64,000 bases of DNA from Adiantum capillus-veneris (lineage: Eukaryota > Streptophyta > Polypodiopsida > Polypodiales > Pteridaceae), in contig CM043958.1 in assembly GCA_014529385.2 (NCBI GenBank), positions 148,148,385 through 148,212,384 on the forward strand, read 5' to 3'. Each line of letters starts with the position of its first letter. The first letter of the stretch is position 1. The position numbers and the translations under genes were made by a program. The notes below the pieces were generated by a model. The model was given only the letters and a program-made list of their open reading frames with translations, was not told where the DNA came from and searched no databases. Below, one piece after another: positions 13,260 through 24,199 of this stretch.

Positions 13260-14880
13260 ATCTGCAAACAATGGAAGCTTATTCAATCAGCGAAATGGAA
13301 CTCGAACAAAAGCCCTCATGGCTCCCTTGATGACAACTTATCTAGCATGGTGGAGTGTGAGCTTATGGGTAGCCATGCCCTCACTCTTGAAAGGATTCAT
13401 CTATGGGAGAAGAAAGGATTCACTCTTGAAAGGATTCATCTATGGGAGAAGAAATTGTTTTATGGAGTGAAAATAAGAATTCCATGCCCTCAACTACTCT
13501 CTATATCCCTCAAGGTGGGTTTAAATCGTGATGTCACGTTATTTAGGAATATGTGGTGTAGGTTGCAGAGACCTTGAGGAGAGAATACCAAAAGAAGTGC
13601 AATTTGTTGAGGTAGTAGAAGGCGAAGTGAGAGGATGCAAGCATCATTGATAAGACACGATTTTCCATGAATCATGACCATTCTCAAATGCTTGTTGCCT
13701 GCCAAGTGATTGAGTCCACCTCTGTGGCCATTATAAAAGTGTGTGATGACAAGTTCTACCCTCAGCTAGTGGAGCTCTCCGAAGGGTATGTATGCTATCA
13801 TTTATGTGCTAGCTCTCCTTCAAGGCCTATCCCCTTTATTGTGGTGAATATGATCTTGCCTTGGATTAAGGGCCTAATTAGATTGCGGTGTTGTGATGAT
13901 TACCTTTGGGTTGTAGATTATAGATGAAAAATATCATAAATTTGTATTTGGTTTGCTTAGTTATGGATGGGATGTCTTGCATTTGGTCGATTTTGGCATT
14001 AGTTTTCACTCATGTAGTTGTAACATGGCAAGGAGTGCATTGTGTGATATGGATTATTATATTGATGTACATGTGGAGGATGATGCACGAGTGCCATGTA
14101 CTCCAAAGCAAGTGGTGCTGCAATTCAAAAGCTTAGAGTTGACGTGGGTCACTGAGGAGGCCACCTCGTAGTACCACCACCATGCCACAATAGTGCTAGA
14201 GAAGGAGCTCAATAGTTGGCATGAGTTTTTCTGCAAACTTGCGTGCTCTCATCGTGACTACATTATGGCCCTCAAAGGCTGGGCCCATCTTGGCCTCTTG
14301 CACATTGGGGATGTTAATGATCTTCCCAATAAAGAGAACCTCCATGTTACTGTGCAAATGAATACTTCTTAGTACCATTTCCCTTGCAATGAAAGCTCCT
14401 ACTCTGTCGATTGTTTCTCTATGAGAGAAGTGGCAAAAGGCTCTTGATTGCTTACCTGGTAAGGTTGCATCTGAAGCTATCAAGAGCTAGGTTGTTGTTG
14501 TTGTTCATGCTCTTATAGTTCAGCAATTTGATGAACATAAGCAAAAGAGTAAATTTGAGAGGCTAAGCAAGAATCTGGATAAGAAGACTCAAAGCCTTCA
14601 CCTGGAAGAGAGGAAGCAAGTGGAAGTGGCTGCTTGTACACCCCCACATGTCTCCACAAGTGATGAAAGTTGAGCACGAATTCAGGGTGCACAAGTGATA
14701 AGTACCCTACATTTTCATCGATGATTTTGGCAAAGTATCCATTGAAAGAGAATAAGACTATAAAGGAGGCTTTGAGAAAGAAATTGGAGAGCTAGAGTGT
14801 GAAGCATAACAAATGTGTTGCTAATACAAGAATGCTTACTATCAACTATTTGCAGACAAGTTAAACACTAGTGTGCCCAC
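13260..14880 (+). pseudogene. DUF632-domain (DUF630/632 family) pseudogene
   Basis: Successive plus-strand frames give, in the order found in the plant DUF632 family, GSHALTLERIHLWEKK (13,368 on; family pattern GSHASTLERLYAWEKK), STSVAIIKVCDDKFYPQLVE (about 13,718), LEKELNSWHEFFCKLACSHR with YIMALKGW (about 14,195), QFDEHKQKSKFERLSKNLDK (about 14,525) and LRKKLES then SVKHNKCVANTRMLTINYLQ (about 14,771). DUF630/632 proteins are plant-specific, probably plasma-membrane or nuclear regulators; NRG2, involved in nitrate signalling, is a member. Many stops, at least four frame changes, an internal 39 bp duplication and extra sequence at 13,800-14,190 show it is dead. I see no introns where they would be expected, so a retrocopy is possible but unproven. 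Confidence 0.75.
13382..13459. repeat. 39 bp tandem duplication inside the pseudogene
   Basis: The unit cactcttgaaaggattcatc plus 19 further bases occurs at 13,382-13,420 and again at 13,421-13,459. It duplicates the TLERIHLWEKK segment in frame. Confidence 0.95.
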
Positions 14881-15660
14881 ATAATGTTTATCTTGGACGC
14901 TACCATGCATGTAGATGTGGTGAAATCAAGCTTTGATAGATTCAGTAAATATTTGTTTTTTTAATAGTCTTTGTCAACCTCCCAATATCCCTATCATGAA
15001 TACATGTTTTTTATTCTGTTGATCAAATATTGGCCATGGGTTTCTATATCGTCAAAAAGTGGCAAAGAAGTGCGAGAGGCTCCATAGAGGTGGCACCATA
15101 AGTTTGTGAAATTCTATGATGTTAGACATGCAGCATTAGCATTGCACATATTGGAGGGTGTGGAGTAAGAAGGAAAGAAATGGAAGATTGAGTTTAGTAG
15201 GCCAAGTGGGAATACAAAAAGCATGGTGCAATCGTGAGCATTGTGCCATGAATGGCATCATCACAATCATCACTCATAATATTTTGATAATCGATCATTG
15301 TGGTGGAAAGTTTAAGACGACAAGAGCTCAACAATCACTCCCCTCATGTTGCTACTTGCTTTGAGGCCGCTATTTTGTGCCACAGAGGATTTCAACAAGA
15401 GCCCTCTTCAACTCTGCAAAGTTGTTGCCTTCTTCTTCTCTTGTAGTGCTACTAATGACGTTGTGTTGTGTTTCTTTTTCCCTTGAGCTATTTGTAATCA
15501 GAGTGAATGAGCAACCACCCATGAAAAGGAGAGAACTTTTGCATCTTTTTTCCATCACTACAACAACTACTGATGCGTTTGAGTTGCAAATATTTACTCT
15601 ATGATATTTTGGATGCTTGACCTGCTATTTGATTGCGACCACTATAGCTTCACATGTTGT
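14881..15660. other. Unassigned sequence
   Basis: Nothing recognisable. It follows the DUF632 pseudogene and may hold its 3' flank. Confidence 0.3.
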
Positions 15661-15860
15661 GTGTAACTAGATGCTATCACAATTTCTCTAGAGAGCAGTT
15701 TGAAAGTGACCTAGCACATTCTAGACTATGTGTAACCAAATGCTATCGCAAGTTTGCTAGAGAGCAGTTCATAGGTGACCTAGCCCATTGTAGGCTACGT
15801 AACTAGATGCTATCACAATATCGCTAGAGAGCAGTTTGCGAGTGAGCTAGCCCATTCTCT
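15661..15860. repeat. Three tandem units of about 68 bp
   Basis: Units begin at about 15,661, 15,730 and 15,797 with gtaac(t/c)a(g/a)atgctatc and continue with ctagagagcagtt and gacctagc(a/c)cat. They differ from each other by roughly 15-20%, so this is an older array than the other duplications here. Confidence 0.9.
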
Positions 15861-16619
15861 TTCTATTTGTCTTGTCCGTTCTGCAACAAAAAGGAGAACA
15901 ATGGTTTTCTCGCTACCATCACATAGCATAACAAGCACTGGTCTACGACTTCACTACACTACTAACATATTTGCTGCCATTTGATTGTTCTAAATGATTG
16001 CATTGTTCAACCTTCATGCTCTACAGTTTCATTGCACTTGCACAACACTACCCTAGCAACATAGGCTTTTGAAGCCCTTTGATGGTAGCATTGTGACTTC
16101 ATCTACAATAGTGGTTGAGAGCACAAGATCATTTGTAATCTAGCATCATCAAATCAACAAGCCATATTTGAGTAATTAGACTTTACCTCGGGTCGTGCAT
16201 GTTTTAACAGCATTCTTCAGTGGTGCTTGTGACCTTCAAGTTTTTTAGTGCATGTGAGAGGATCAAGGAGGTGAGTGCTTCCGTGTCCTTACATTGTATA
16301 ATTTTCATAGAGCAAGCACTTTGCAAGCACGACAATGGAATCTGATGCAATGGATTGGTACAATATGAAGTTCCTCTTTCATGACACTTTTCATGACACT
16401 CAAGAAGCTTTTTAAAAGAGGGAGCTTGCCTACATTTTGACAAGAAGTTTACCACTAATGAGTTGGAGAATCCTCATTAATGCAAACAACAATGTTCCTA
16501 TGTTCTGGTAATCTACCTATTAAGCATGTTGTTTGTGCAACTGCTAAAATTGTTCCAATATTCAAGGCTGCTTAATTGGCTGTATGCTCAAATCAAAGTT
16601 CCACAATCAAGGATTGTTA
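15861..16619. other. Unassigned sequence
   Basis: Nothing recognisable apart from chance frames. By position it could contain decayed RNase H and integrase of the minus-strand gypsy element at its right, but I could not read them. Confidence 0.3.
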
Positions 16620-17475
16620 ATGAAGCATACACATGAACATGGAAAATAATACCCTTAGAAGGATCGACTTCATACTAGTGGCATCCTTGAGAGACTGAAA
16701 ATTGGCCTCGCATTCTAGGGTCCATATAAATTTAACTCCCTTCTGGGTTAATTCATATTTTGAAATGGCCTTTGTTGTGAGCATATGAATAAACCTTCAA
16801 TAAAAGTTGATGTACCCCAAGCATTAACTCAATTCAGACACGTTCATTAGTATTCTAGCTTGCTTGACACTTCTGGATCTTGTCTTTGGTGATCTCTATG
16901 TTATTTTTGAACACAATATGTCCCAATAGCTACCCCTTTTAGACCATGTATATTGATCTAAAAAATTCAAACAGATTCTTTTCTCTCTACATCTCTCAAA
17001 TACCATCTCCAAAAATAGGAGAGCATGTCTTCAAATGAGAAAATTGTGAAATCATCCATAAATATTACCAAAAATTTGTGCAAAAACTCATTGAAGATCT
17101 CCATCATACATCGTTGAAAGGTGGCCGGAGCATTAGATAAGTCAAATGGAATTAGTAAAGCATGAAAGCTCCCCATTCAATGATGAGCATTGTTTTAGCA
17201 CGATCTTCTGGTGCTATTTCCAGCTGGTTGTATCCACTATACCCATCCATGAAACTATACATTTCATGCCTTGCTATCTCATCTAACATCATATATGTGA
17301 ATGGCAAAGGAAATGGATCTTCAATTTTCTGAGCATTTTTCTTCCTATAAACCATATAGACCCTTAGTTTCCCATTCTTTTTTGGAACTACCACTATAGG
17401 AAACAAGTGGTCGCTACTTGCCACCTCAGGTATTTGATGCTCCCATGCAAAAACATCTCGATACTTGTGAAACAA
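16620..17475 (-). pseudogene. Ty3/gypsy reverse transcriptase, fragmentary
   Basis: Copies the element RNA to DNA. Readable blocks are IVVVPKKNGKLRVYMVYR (17,400), EMYSFMDGYSGYNQLEIAPE (motif A Asp, about 17,255), LIPFDLSNAPATFQRCM (motif B, about 17,140) and LVIFMDDFTIFS (motif C with FMDD, about 17,065). Then, in another frame, come LLGHIVFKNNIEITKDKIQK (about 16,925) and KFIWTLECEANFQSLKDATS (about 16,710) from the thumb and RNase H junction. Frames change near 17,160 and 17,000. The catalytic residues survive, but the frame does not. Confidence 0.88.
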
Positions 17476-17717
17476 CTGCCTGAATTTTTCCTTAATTTTT
17501 GATTTAGATGTTTATTGAGTTTTACCATTTTAGGATTTGATTTTGAACCTAGATTCCACTCCTCTATTTCTTGGTTGTATGATAGTAACTGGTTTGCCAA
17601 TGATTCAACTTTCTTCTTTGTACTTATGCCTATCACATATTCATTGACATAATTATCCATGTCAATTGAGTCCCCCTCTTGATAAGATGGTACCTTATTA
17701 TGCCCAGTATTATCCAT
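17394..17717 (-). pseudogene. Gypsy protease-RT linker
   Basis: Frame starting MDNTGHNKVPSYQEGDSIDM, acidic then mixed, running into the conserved FHKYRDVFAWEH region that precedes the RT in the neighbouring frame. It corresponds to the variable linker between retropepsin and RT in plant gypsy elements. It overlaps the RT piece by 82 bp because of a frameshift. Confidence 0.6.
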
Positions 17718-18024
17718 GTGCTCTTCATCTGGCCTGGCCTCTTTAGTAGCCTGGCTTTACTGTTCTCTAGACGGCCTACCATCTAGATTCATTAGTCTTT
17801 CACCTAGATTTGACTTAGTGAAGTTGTTTGGATACTATTGTCTTTGCCGTTCTGCCCTTTTGCGATGTAGAAGCACTACATTTAAATCTATCTCAACTAT
17901 GAAAGTTATATTCATTGATGTTAACATTCTTTTGATCTTCTTGGTTCCATATTTTCTACATAGCTCTTATGGCTGCATTGCCCTTCTCCAATTTCTTGTA
18001 TTGTTTGTCTTTATCTAAATTATT

Positions 18025-18420
18025 TTAATGGGCCCTTGTATTGTTACTTTGGCCTGCATAGTTGTGTATGACTCCTGCACTCTTGAGCCACGGCCTTCCC
18101 AATCTCATGTTGTATGCCATGTGAAAATCTGATAGACGACTCACCTGGACTATATCATGGTCTACCATTTTGATTTTGTAAGGAATGGGTTTCATTTCTT
18201 GAATTCCCAATCTTTGTCTGACATGCTCCCCTAGAATGTTGACCCCAATACCACCATCCAATATGACTCTCGATAGTGGTTCCCATTGTTTCTTGATCTT
18301 ATAGTCAATCTGGATGATTGATACTTCATTATAGACAGGTCCATTGCAACTGCATTTGACTCTTTCTTCCTTTATGTCTTCATAAAACTCGCATCCCAGG
18401 TGACATTCTTTAGATGTCAT
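18025..18420 (-). pseudogene. Gypsy retropepsin-like protease
   Basis: An aspartic protease domain that would cut the polyprotein. The active-site region reads RVILDGGIGVNILGEHVRQ, with D-G-G where retropepsins have D-T/S-G; some plant gypsy families show this substitution. It is followed by the flap-like region (PIPYKIKMVDHDIVQV) and MRLGRPWLKSAGVIHNY, the usual L-G-R-P-W-L end motif. The start is the first Met of the piece; the real gag-pol frame would run in from upstream. Confidence 0.8.
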
Positions 18421-19635
18421 CTAGTTCAATAGTCAACCTCTAGATTCACTCACAGAGCATGACATAAGTCTAGTCATGTTCATTTCTAAAGCTACTATTT
18501 GAGCTCAATGATCTGGATCGTTGTCCTCGTGCCATGCCTTTGTTGGCCTCTTACATCTCTAATGGATCCCTTTGTGAGGAATCACATTGTTGCTTCTGAA
18601 CATTTTTTGTTCCCGTATCCAATTTATCAGCCTTTGCTGCGTCCACCTTGACTTGTCGGAAATCCTTCTTTAAGTGCTTCTCTTAGCCCTTTGCTAGTTA
18701 AAAAACTTCTTTCCCAGCATTGTCCCTACCAGATTCTTTATCTGAGGTTTCCTTCTCTAGAGCCTATGAACCCTTCGACAAAGTCGCTGAATGGTTCTGG
18801 CATGTAAGCATTTTTTTAGCATCTTCTTTGCCGAATCCTCCATGATCTTAGCCGCTAGTGTCCTCTGCTCTTGTCGTTCATCTACCTCTTTGGCCTTTTT
18901 GTTGGCCTTCAAGATAGCCCTTTGCTTCTCCCACTTCTCTTCACATTCCTTGTTTGATTGGACGGCTCATCTGATAGCTCCTCAATGACAACTCCAACAC
19001 TCTTGGTGATCACACGCACTGAAACTGGCTATGCCATCTTACCTTTGGCCACTTCAACTTTTACATTGTCTAGCCACTGAGCTATAAAGCATCAATATTT
19101 ATTGCAAGTATAGCAATTGAAGTTACATCGAGTAAAATCAGTTCTACCCTAATCTCTACCAACAAAATTTTAATCACATTCTCTTCTTGCCATGTTGTTG
19201 GTACTTGCCCCATTATCCATATTCTTTGGCATTCTCTCTTGCTTCACTGGCTTTGGATTCATTAGAGCTATCATGGACACATCCTTGCCTTCTTTAAAAT
19301 GGTGCATTCTTTACTTCACTAATGTCCAATTGCTTTACAATAGGTACATTGGCAACCCTCATCCAACCTATGCTCTTTCAATCTACATTTTGTACATTAG
19401 GTCTCTATCTTCCCATTGCAGCTTTGGTCTTGGATATTTTAGAGATTTACTTGGATAGTTGCTCAATCTTCTTCATCTAAGATCCCTTCTTATTCTTGGA
19501 TTGATCCTCTCGCTCACTGTTTGAGGAACTGGAGTTGGTACTTGACGCCTCAATGGATGATTCACTATCACTTGAACTCCCTCTACCTTTGCGTCCCTTC
19601 TCCTTCTTGGCATGCTGCTCCAATTTTAGAGCTCT
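18421..19635 (-). pseudogene. Decayed gag C-terminal part with broken zinc knuckle
   Basis: Only short minus-strand pieces can be read. Near 19,110-19,070 the phrase CNFNCYTCNKY followed by a stop and CFIAQW sits where a CCHC knuckle should be. His is replaced by Cys and the last Cys by Trp, and a stop falls inside. The rest is Lys/Glu-rich and riddled with stops. Confidence 0.45.
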
Positions 19636-20465
19636 CTACACCAGATCATTGAATTTCCTAGTTGGCGTCGGTACCTCTTGCTCCCATAGTTTCTTACTTT
19701 TGAATCCACTAAAAAACCATGCTCGCATTATTTTCTCTGATGATGGTTCATTCAAGTGCTTGGTTAACTCCTTGATCTTCTCCACATAACTTCTAACAGA
19801 CAACTTACCCTGCTTGATTTTATCTAGCTCGCAGAGGATATCTTCATCCACACGATTCTCATTGTACTCTAGTAGAAATGCCTTTTTCAACTTGCTATAG
19901 GCACAAAGCTTGCATGTTGGATAGTGGTAATCCCACTTCCTTGCTGCATCCTCTAGAGTTTGTGGGAAGTATTCTCCTCAATCATCTTCATCAATATCCT
20001 TTAGGTCATCATATCGTTCAAAGGCTTGAATATGTACGTCTAGATCGTCCTTTTTACTACATTTGAATGTTGGAAAAGCATTTTTTAGATCACTAAATTG
20101 TCACACATACTTGGATCTATGATGATCTGATTCTCTTTGCTTGTGTCTCTTTTCCTTGTGGTTTTATTTCTTTTCTCTATTTCTGTGCTTGTTGTTATGA
20201 TCTGTATGAGCCTCCCAACTGTCATTATAATAATCATTGGTTTCTATGACAATATCATGTTCCTCCCTCTTATTGCCTTTTGTCTGTGATGAGTGTGCGA
20301 CCTTTCTCTTCTATTATGCCTACTAGCATCACTTCCATGAGTATGTACTTTTGCTTTGCCCTTTTGCTCTGAATAACGAGACCCATGGGAATGAGAGCAG
20401 CTCTCAACTCTCTTTGAATGACATCTCCTTGATTTACTAAATGTTGAGAATCCTTTGCCCGACAA
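19636..20465 (-). pseudogene. Gypsy gag (capsid) remnant
   Basis: The piece at 19,890-19,636 has the retrotransposon gag signature: LLEYNENRVDEDILCELDKI, then KQGKLSVRSYVEKIKEL and a short C-terminal helix. Upstream, 20,465-20,244 is a Ser/Arg/His-rich segment (SHSHGSRYSEQKGKAKVHTH), plausibly the basic N-terminal region. Gag would form the virus-like particle. The pieces lie in different frames with a gap of several hundred bases. Confidence 0.65.
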
Positions 20466-20651
20466 TCTCTTCTCCCTGGATTGGCATCAGTTTCCTCATT
20501 CTAAGAACATGGTTCGCCATCAAAGCTCTACTTTGACTCTTTAACAACTATGTTGATGTGGTCCTTGCCCTCAACAAACGCTATAGTGGGCCTTCTTCCT
20601 CTTGATGAATGTCTTGGCACCATTGGGAATAGTTGATTGACTTTGAATTAT

Positions 20652-20884
20652 TGTCATGTAGCTTGTAATGGTGGTGACTAGGTTGACCGCCTCCTAGCTG
20701 TAGAGTTGGAAAAGCGAAGTTCAATTGTAGTGCCCATTTGGCCGGACCTATGTGGATGACATGCCACACTTATATAAAGCATTTAGGATGAGGGACATTC
20801 CTCATTATCTCACACGCTAGGTGGTGAGCTTGGTATCTACCTCCTTGTGGTGGAATACCTATAGTGGTATTACAACAATGTAAT
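20652..20884 (+). repeat. Chromovirus 5' LTR
   Basis: Starts tgtcatgtagcttg and ends near caacaatgtaat, immediately before the primer site. It matches 27,417-27,667 along its length (tggtggtgact, agtgcccg/agtgccca, ttcctcattatct, tggtattacaac). The outer end follows attat; no convincing target-site duplication is seen. Confidence 0.85.
20771..20779 (+). promoter_or_regulatory. TATA box in the 5' LTR
   Basis: The sequence tatataaag lies about 114 bp before the LTR end and is a plausible core promoter for the element transcript. The corresponding position of the 3' LTR is mutated to tgtataggg. Confidence 0.5.
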
Positions 20885-20886
20885 GT

Positions 20887-20898
20887 TGGTATCAGAGC
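20887..20898 (+). other. Primer binding site, tRNA-iMet
   Basis: tggtatcagagc is exactly complementary to the 3' end of plant initiator Met tRNA and begins two bases after the LTR. It fixes the plus orientation of the element. Confidence 0.93.
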
Positions 20899-21060
20899 TT
20901 GGGTCACCATGTGTGAACGGGCTTGCATAACCTTAATCCAATGATCATTGGCTTAAGGGGATTTTGGGGTGGGATAAGGTATCTGGTGTTGTGAGGAAGG
21001 AGAAGCTACATAGAGCTCAAGCATCATAGCTCAAGGGGAGAGGGGTCTTTTTCTCTCGCA

Positions 21061-21063
<3 letters not shown>

Positions 21064-21148
<85 letters not shown>
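21064..21148. repeat. Compound (CT)n(CA)n microsatellite
   Basis: About 50 bp of CT passes into about 35 bp of CA, within the untranslated leader of the chromovirus. Confidence 0.95.
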
Positions 21149-22600
21149 AACAATTGACTTTCTCTCTCTTTCGACTATTGTCAACATGACTCCCACTCAT
21201 CAATTTCTCGCTTAGCACGAACGGCCCCCCACTTGTTGTTTGTTTGCATCCTGCAGGTGTGCTACTTGCCACCATGCACCACTGCTCACTTGTACTGCAC
21301 CCTTCTTGCTGCCTGTACCACCCTACACTATCATCCTCTTGCTAACAATCCATCTACAGGCTTGCCATCGGATGCCTGTCACACCGGTCATTGCCGATCG
21401 CCTGTCGTTGCTCGTCGCCAACCGTCGTCCACCTACTACTACTTGCCATTGTTGTTCTCCTGTGCTGATCTCCCTCGTTGCCACCATTCAGAAGCTCAAT
21501 CGATTTGGCTCTCCTCATGCTATTCATCGAAGCAGCAAGGCTTAAAATTCATTTTTTTAAAAGCTTATGTTTTTCCTTATTACTTTAAGAGGCCAATCTC
21601 GCAAGGCATTTACATCTACACTCAAGGCGATTGGGAGAAATTGGGCCATGAAATGGAGCAGTCACCTGCTCAAATGGACAAAAATGACAACACGAAGACA
21701 ACGCGTAGACGTTCCTCATTGATTGTACGTGTGATCGAATGCCACAATGTGCCCCCATCAATTTCTCGTCATTCAATCACCTAGATCGATTTTGGCTATA
21801 TTGGTTTGGATTTCTTAGCACAGACTCCCGCAGTGGATTTTGTGACTCACTGTCGACTCCTATGCCAAATCGCTACTCGAGAGGGGGGTGATTATTTTAC
21901 TTCTTTCTCATTTTTAAAGCATTGTGTGAGAAAATATTCATTTTTTTGTGTGTTTATTTTTCAAAACCATAAAATAAAAATGTATGTGTGTTGTATAGTG
22001 TCCCCACTGCCCTCTACCTCTCTAGGCTTTTTGAGTTTGTTATCATTGGCTAAAGGCTTAACCCCGATTGAGCTATCTAGCCATAGATGACAGGTTCTTT
22101 CTAGCTTGAGAGGACATTTGCCGATCACTTCACGTGAGCCACCAATGCCCTCCATAAATGTAGACCCTACCATTGGACCCGGGGAGCTCGTAGAGGTTGG
22201 TGACCTTGATGACCCACTTTTGGATGATGAGCCAAATTTTATGGAGATTGACATTGCCTTGGGGGACGATGAAAAACCCTTGGATGATGATGACGAGGAG
22301 CATGACCTGGCCATCCTGTTGATATCCTGACAAAGATGGAACTCTTTAGTAGGATATTCATATATTGCAATGCAAAATTGACCACCCTAGAAAAAATGTA
22401 GGGTGATGTAGTCATAATTCTTTAGAGCATCTCCACACGTCTAGACGCATTGAAAACCACTTCAATTGTCTCTCTTCTTCCTTGTTATAGGAGGATACCC
22501 ACAACATGAGTGAGTGTAGCCTCATTTGTAGTTATGCGAGTCCAAACCGATGCACTTCTGGGGCATTGTGTAGAGAAATCCTCATCTCTAATCAAGAATT
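21149..22600 (+). other. Chromovirus leader, unusually long
   Basis: About 1.7 kb separates the primer site from the first gag-like residues. It holds frames (for example 21,233-21,784 and an acidic one at 22,106-22,330) with no recognisable domain. Some of this may be secondary insertion. Confidence 0.4.
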
Positions 22601-22641
22601 TCTAATTGCCTAGATTTGGAAGCGAGGAAAGAGAGCAGAAC

Positions 22642-22955
22642 AAAGATTTTGTGAACATGTTCCTAGAAAATTGGTTAGAGGCTCATGTGCTGCACAAGCA
22701 CTCTCATAGAGGCTAACTTCTTGCTGATTGACAAGGCATACAAGTGTGGGATGAGCTTGACCACTTATCTTGCCATTTGGGCAGAGCTCAAAGATTTTGT
22801 GAACATGTTCCTAGCAAAGTGGTCAGAGGTTGATGTGCTGCAGAAGCATTCTAGTTGTGTGCAACCCATAGAGGCTAACTTCTTGTGATTGACAAGGCAT
22901 ACAAGTGTGGGATGAGCTTGACAACTTATCTTGCCATTTGGGCAGAGTTCAAAGG
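22642..22955. repeat. About 148 bp tandem duplication in gag region
   Basis: The unit starting aagattttgtgaacatgttc occurs at about 22,643 and 22,791, and a third partial start at about 22,950 (aaaggatttttt). Both copies contain ggctaacttcttg and gacaaggcatacaagtgtgg. The second copy has about 16 extra bases and lacks three others, so the frame is lost. Confidence 0.85.
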
Positions 22956-23560
22956 ATTTTTTCAAAGGAGTTCTTGCCAGGCAGTAGTGAAGAAGAGAGA
23001 AACTAGAAGTTATGGGTCAAGTGTTCAATGGAGAACAAGTCCCTAGCTCAGAAATCTCAAACTATAGAGAAATAGTAAAGTTAGAAGAAATTGATGCATT
23101 CCAAACTTTGCGGGGCTTCAAGAGGGGCCTCACAAATGATTATCTTGACTACATCGAGCCTCTTCAACTGAAAGATTTATCTAAGGGGACCAAATATGCA
23201 CAAATCTATGATGACATCAAGCATCATGGTGCACGGGGGATGGGGCAGGTAGGGCTGGGGATAAAGAAAAAAGGGGCCAGGGTTCAAGAGAAAGGGGTTG
23301 TGTAGTGAGGGGTAGGGGGAGAGGACTGACCAGGGAGGTCGGAATGGTTTCCGGCTCAAAAATCGCAACCATTTAAAAAGAAAAGAGAGTAAAGAGAGAG
23401 CTATGTTGAAGCATGAAGGAAAAATTAATGCTTTAGTTGCAATGAGGTAGGGCACACCAAGGGAAAATGCCCAAAGCTGAAAGCTAGCACTAGTGGCAGT
23501 GAGCCTAAGAGAGATGGTAAATCCTCTAGGCAGTTGCACATGGTGCAGAGGCTTCCTCTC
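22700..23560 (+). pseudogene. Chromovirus gag with intact zinc knuckle
   Basis: Gag particle protein. The readable capsid end (23,012-23,305) contains EEIDAFQTLRGFKRGLTNDY and LQLKDLSKGTKYAQIYDDIK, matching the second half of the retrotransposon gag domain. After a frame change, 23,429-23,470 encodes CFSCNEVGHTKGKC, a perfect C-x2-C-x4-H-x4-C nucleocapsid knuckle, followed by Lys/Ser-rich sequence. Stops and the 148 bp duplication upstream prevent translation as one protein. Confidence 0.75.
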
Positions 23561-23689
23561 GATTTCAGAGAGTTCAGGGAGGTGATGATATGTCATTGTG
23601 ATTATCGTCATGCTTGTTAAGTGACACCAGCTATATGACAACCTAGCATAGGTCCTCATGACATGGTGCACATGTATGACACCATAGGT

Positions 23690-24080
23690 GGCCATGGAGT
23701 CATTGTTTTCATAGACGATGGATTCTAGCCATATTTTCTTAAACTACTCATTGGTTAAGGTTGATCGAGATTGTGAGCGATTGTGAGTACATTATTGACT
23801 TGGCCAATGGTTATGACAAGATGGTATGGAATATTGTAGTCTTGGGAGTCTACTAGCCATGCATGACTACAAGGCTTTGCTTCACTTTCAAGTCATGTAC
23901 TTGGCTAGACAAGACATGTACAAGAATAGAGTGGTTGTACAACTTGGGCCCTAGTCTAGTGAGGAGTTCTTTGCACAACATGCTACAACTTGAGCATGGT
24001 GGTAGGGTCATCACCCTACAAGGTGACTGTAGTGTCCCCTCTTGTCCTTCTCATCTCTTCTATGGAGCTACATAGAGCAT
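23690..24080 (+). pseudogene. Chromovirus protease remnant
   Basis: Between gag and RT the translation VIVFIDDG, then in another frame SSHIFLNYSLVKVDRDCE, resembles the D-S/T-G-(A/S)-x-H-N-F active-site region with D-D-G instead of D-S-G. Several stops follow. The call depends mainly on position. Confidence 0.5.
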
Positions 24081-24199
24081 CCTACAGAGGCAAGATTGTA
24101 GAGGTATTTGCTTGTTAGCCTCTTTTAAATTCTATTGTTTTAAATGGCAGTAATAAAAGAGTTTCCATAGTTGAAACTGTAAGTAATGTTTGTGTATAC

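Larger units (their letters stand above)
16620..20470 (-). mobile_element. Ty3/gypsy retrotransposon remnant, minus strand
   Basis: On the minus strand the order is gag (20,465 to about 19,000), retropepsin (18,420-18,025), a linker (17,717-17,480) and reverse transcriptase with its thumb (17,475-16,620). No LTR, primer site or integrase is found at either end. At its 5' side it stops within 200 bp of the left LTR of the plus-strand chromovirus, which may have inserted into it. Confidence 0.85.

Noticed and set aside
15661-15860. Three units considered as CRISPR-like
   Set aside because: The units are directly adjacent without spacers and diverged; this is an ordinary tandem repeat.
21233-21784. 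183-codon plus-strand frame after the chromovirus primer site
   Set aside because: Composition is Cys/His/Pro-rich without domain, and it lies in the leader; the real gag begins much later in another frame.
22106-22330. Acidic 74-codon frame
   Set aside because: Asp-rich by local composition, no homology recognised, and inside the degenerate leader.
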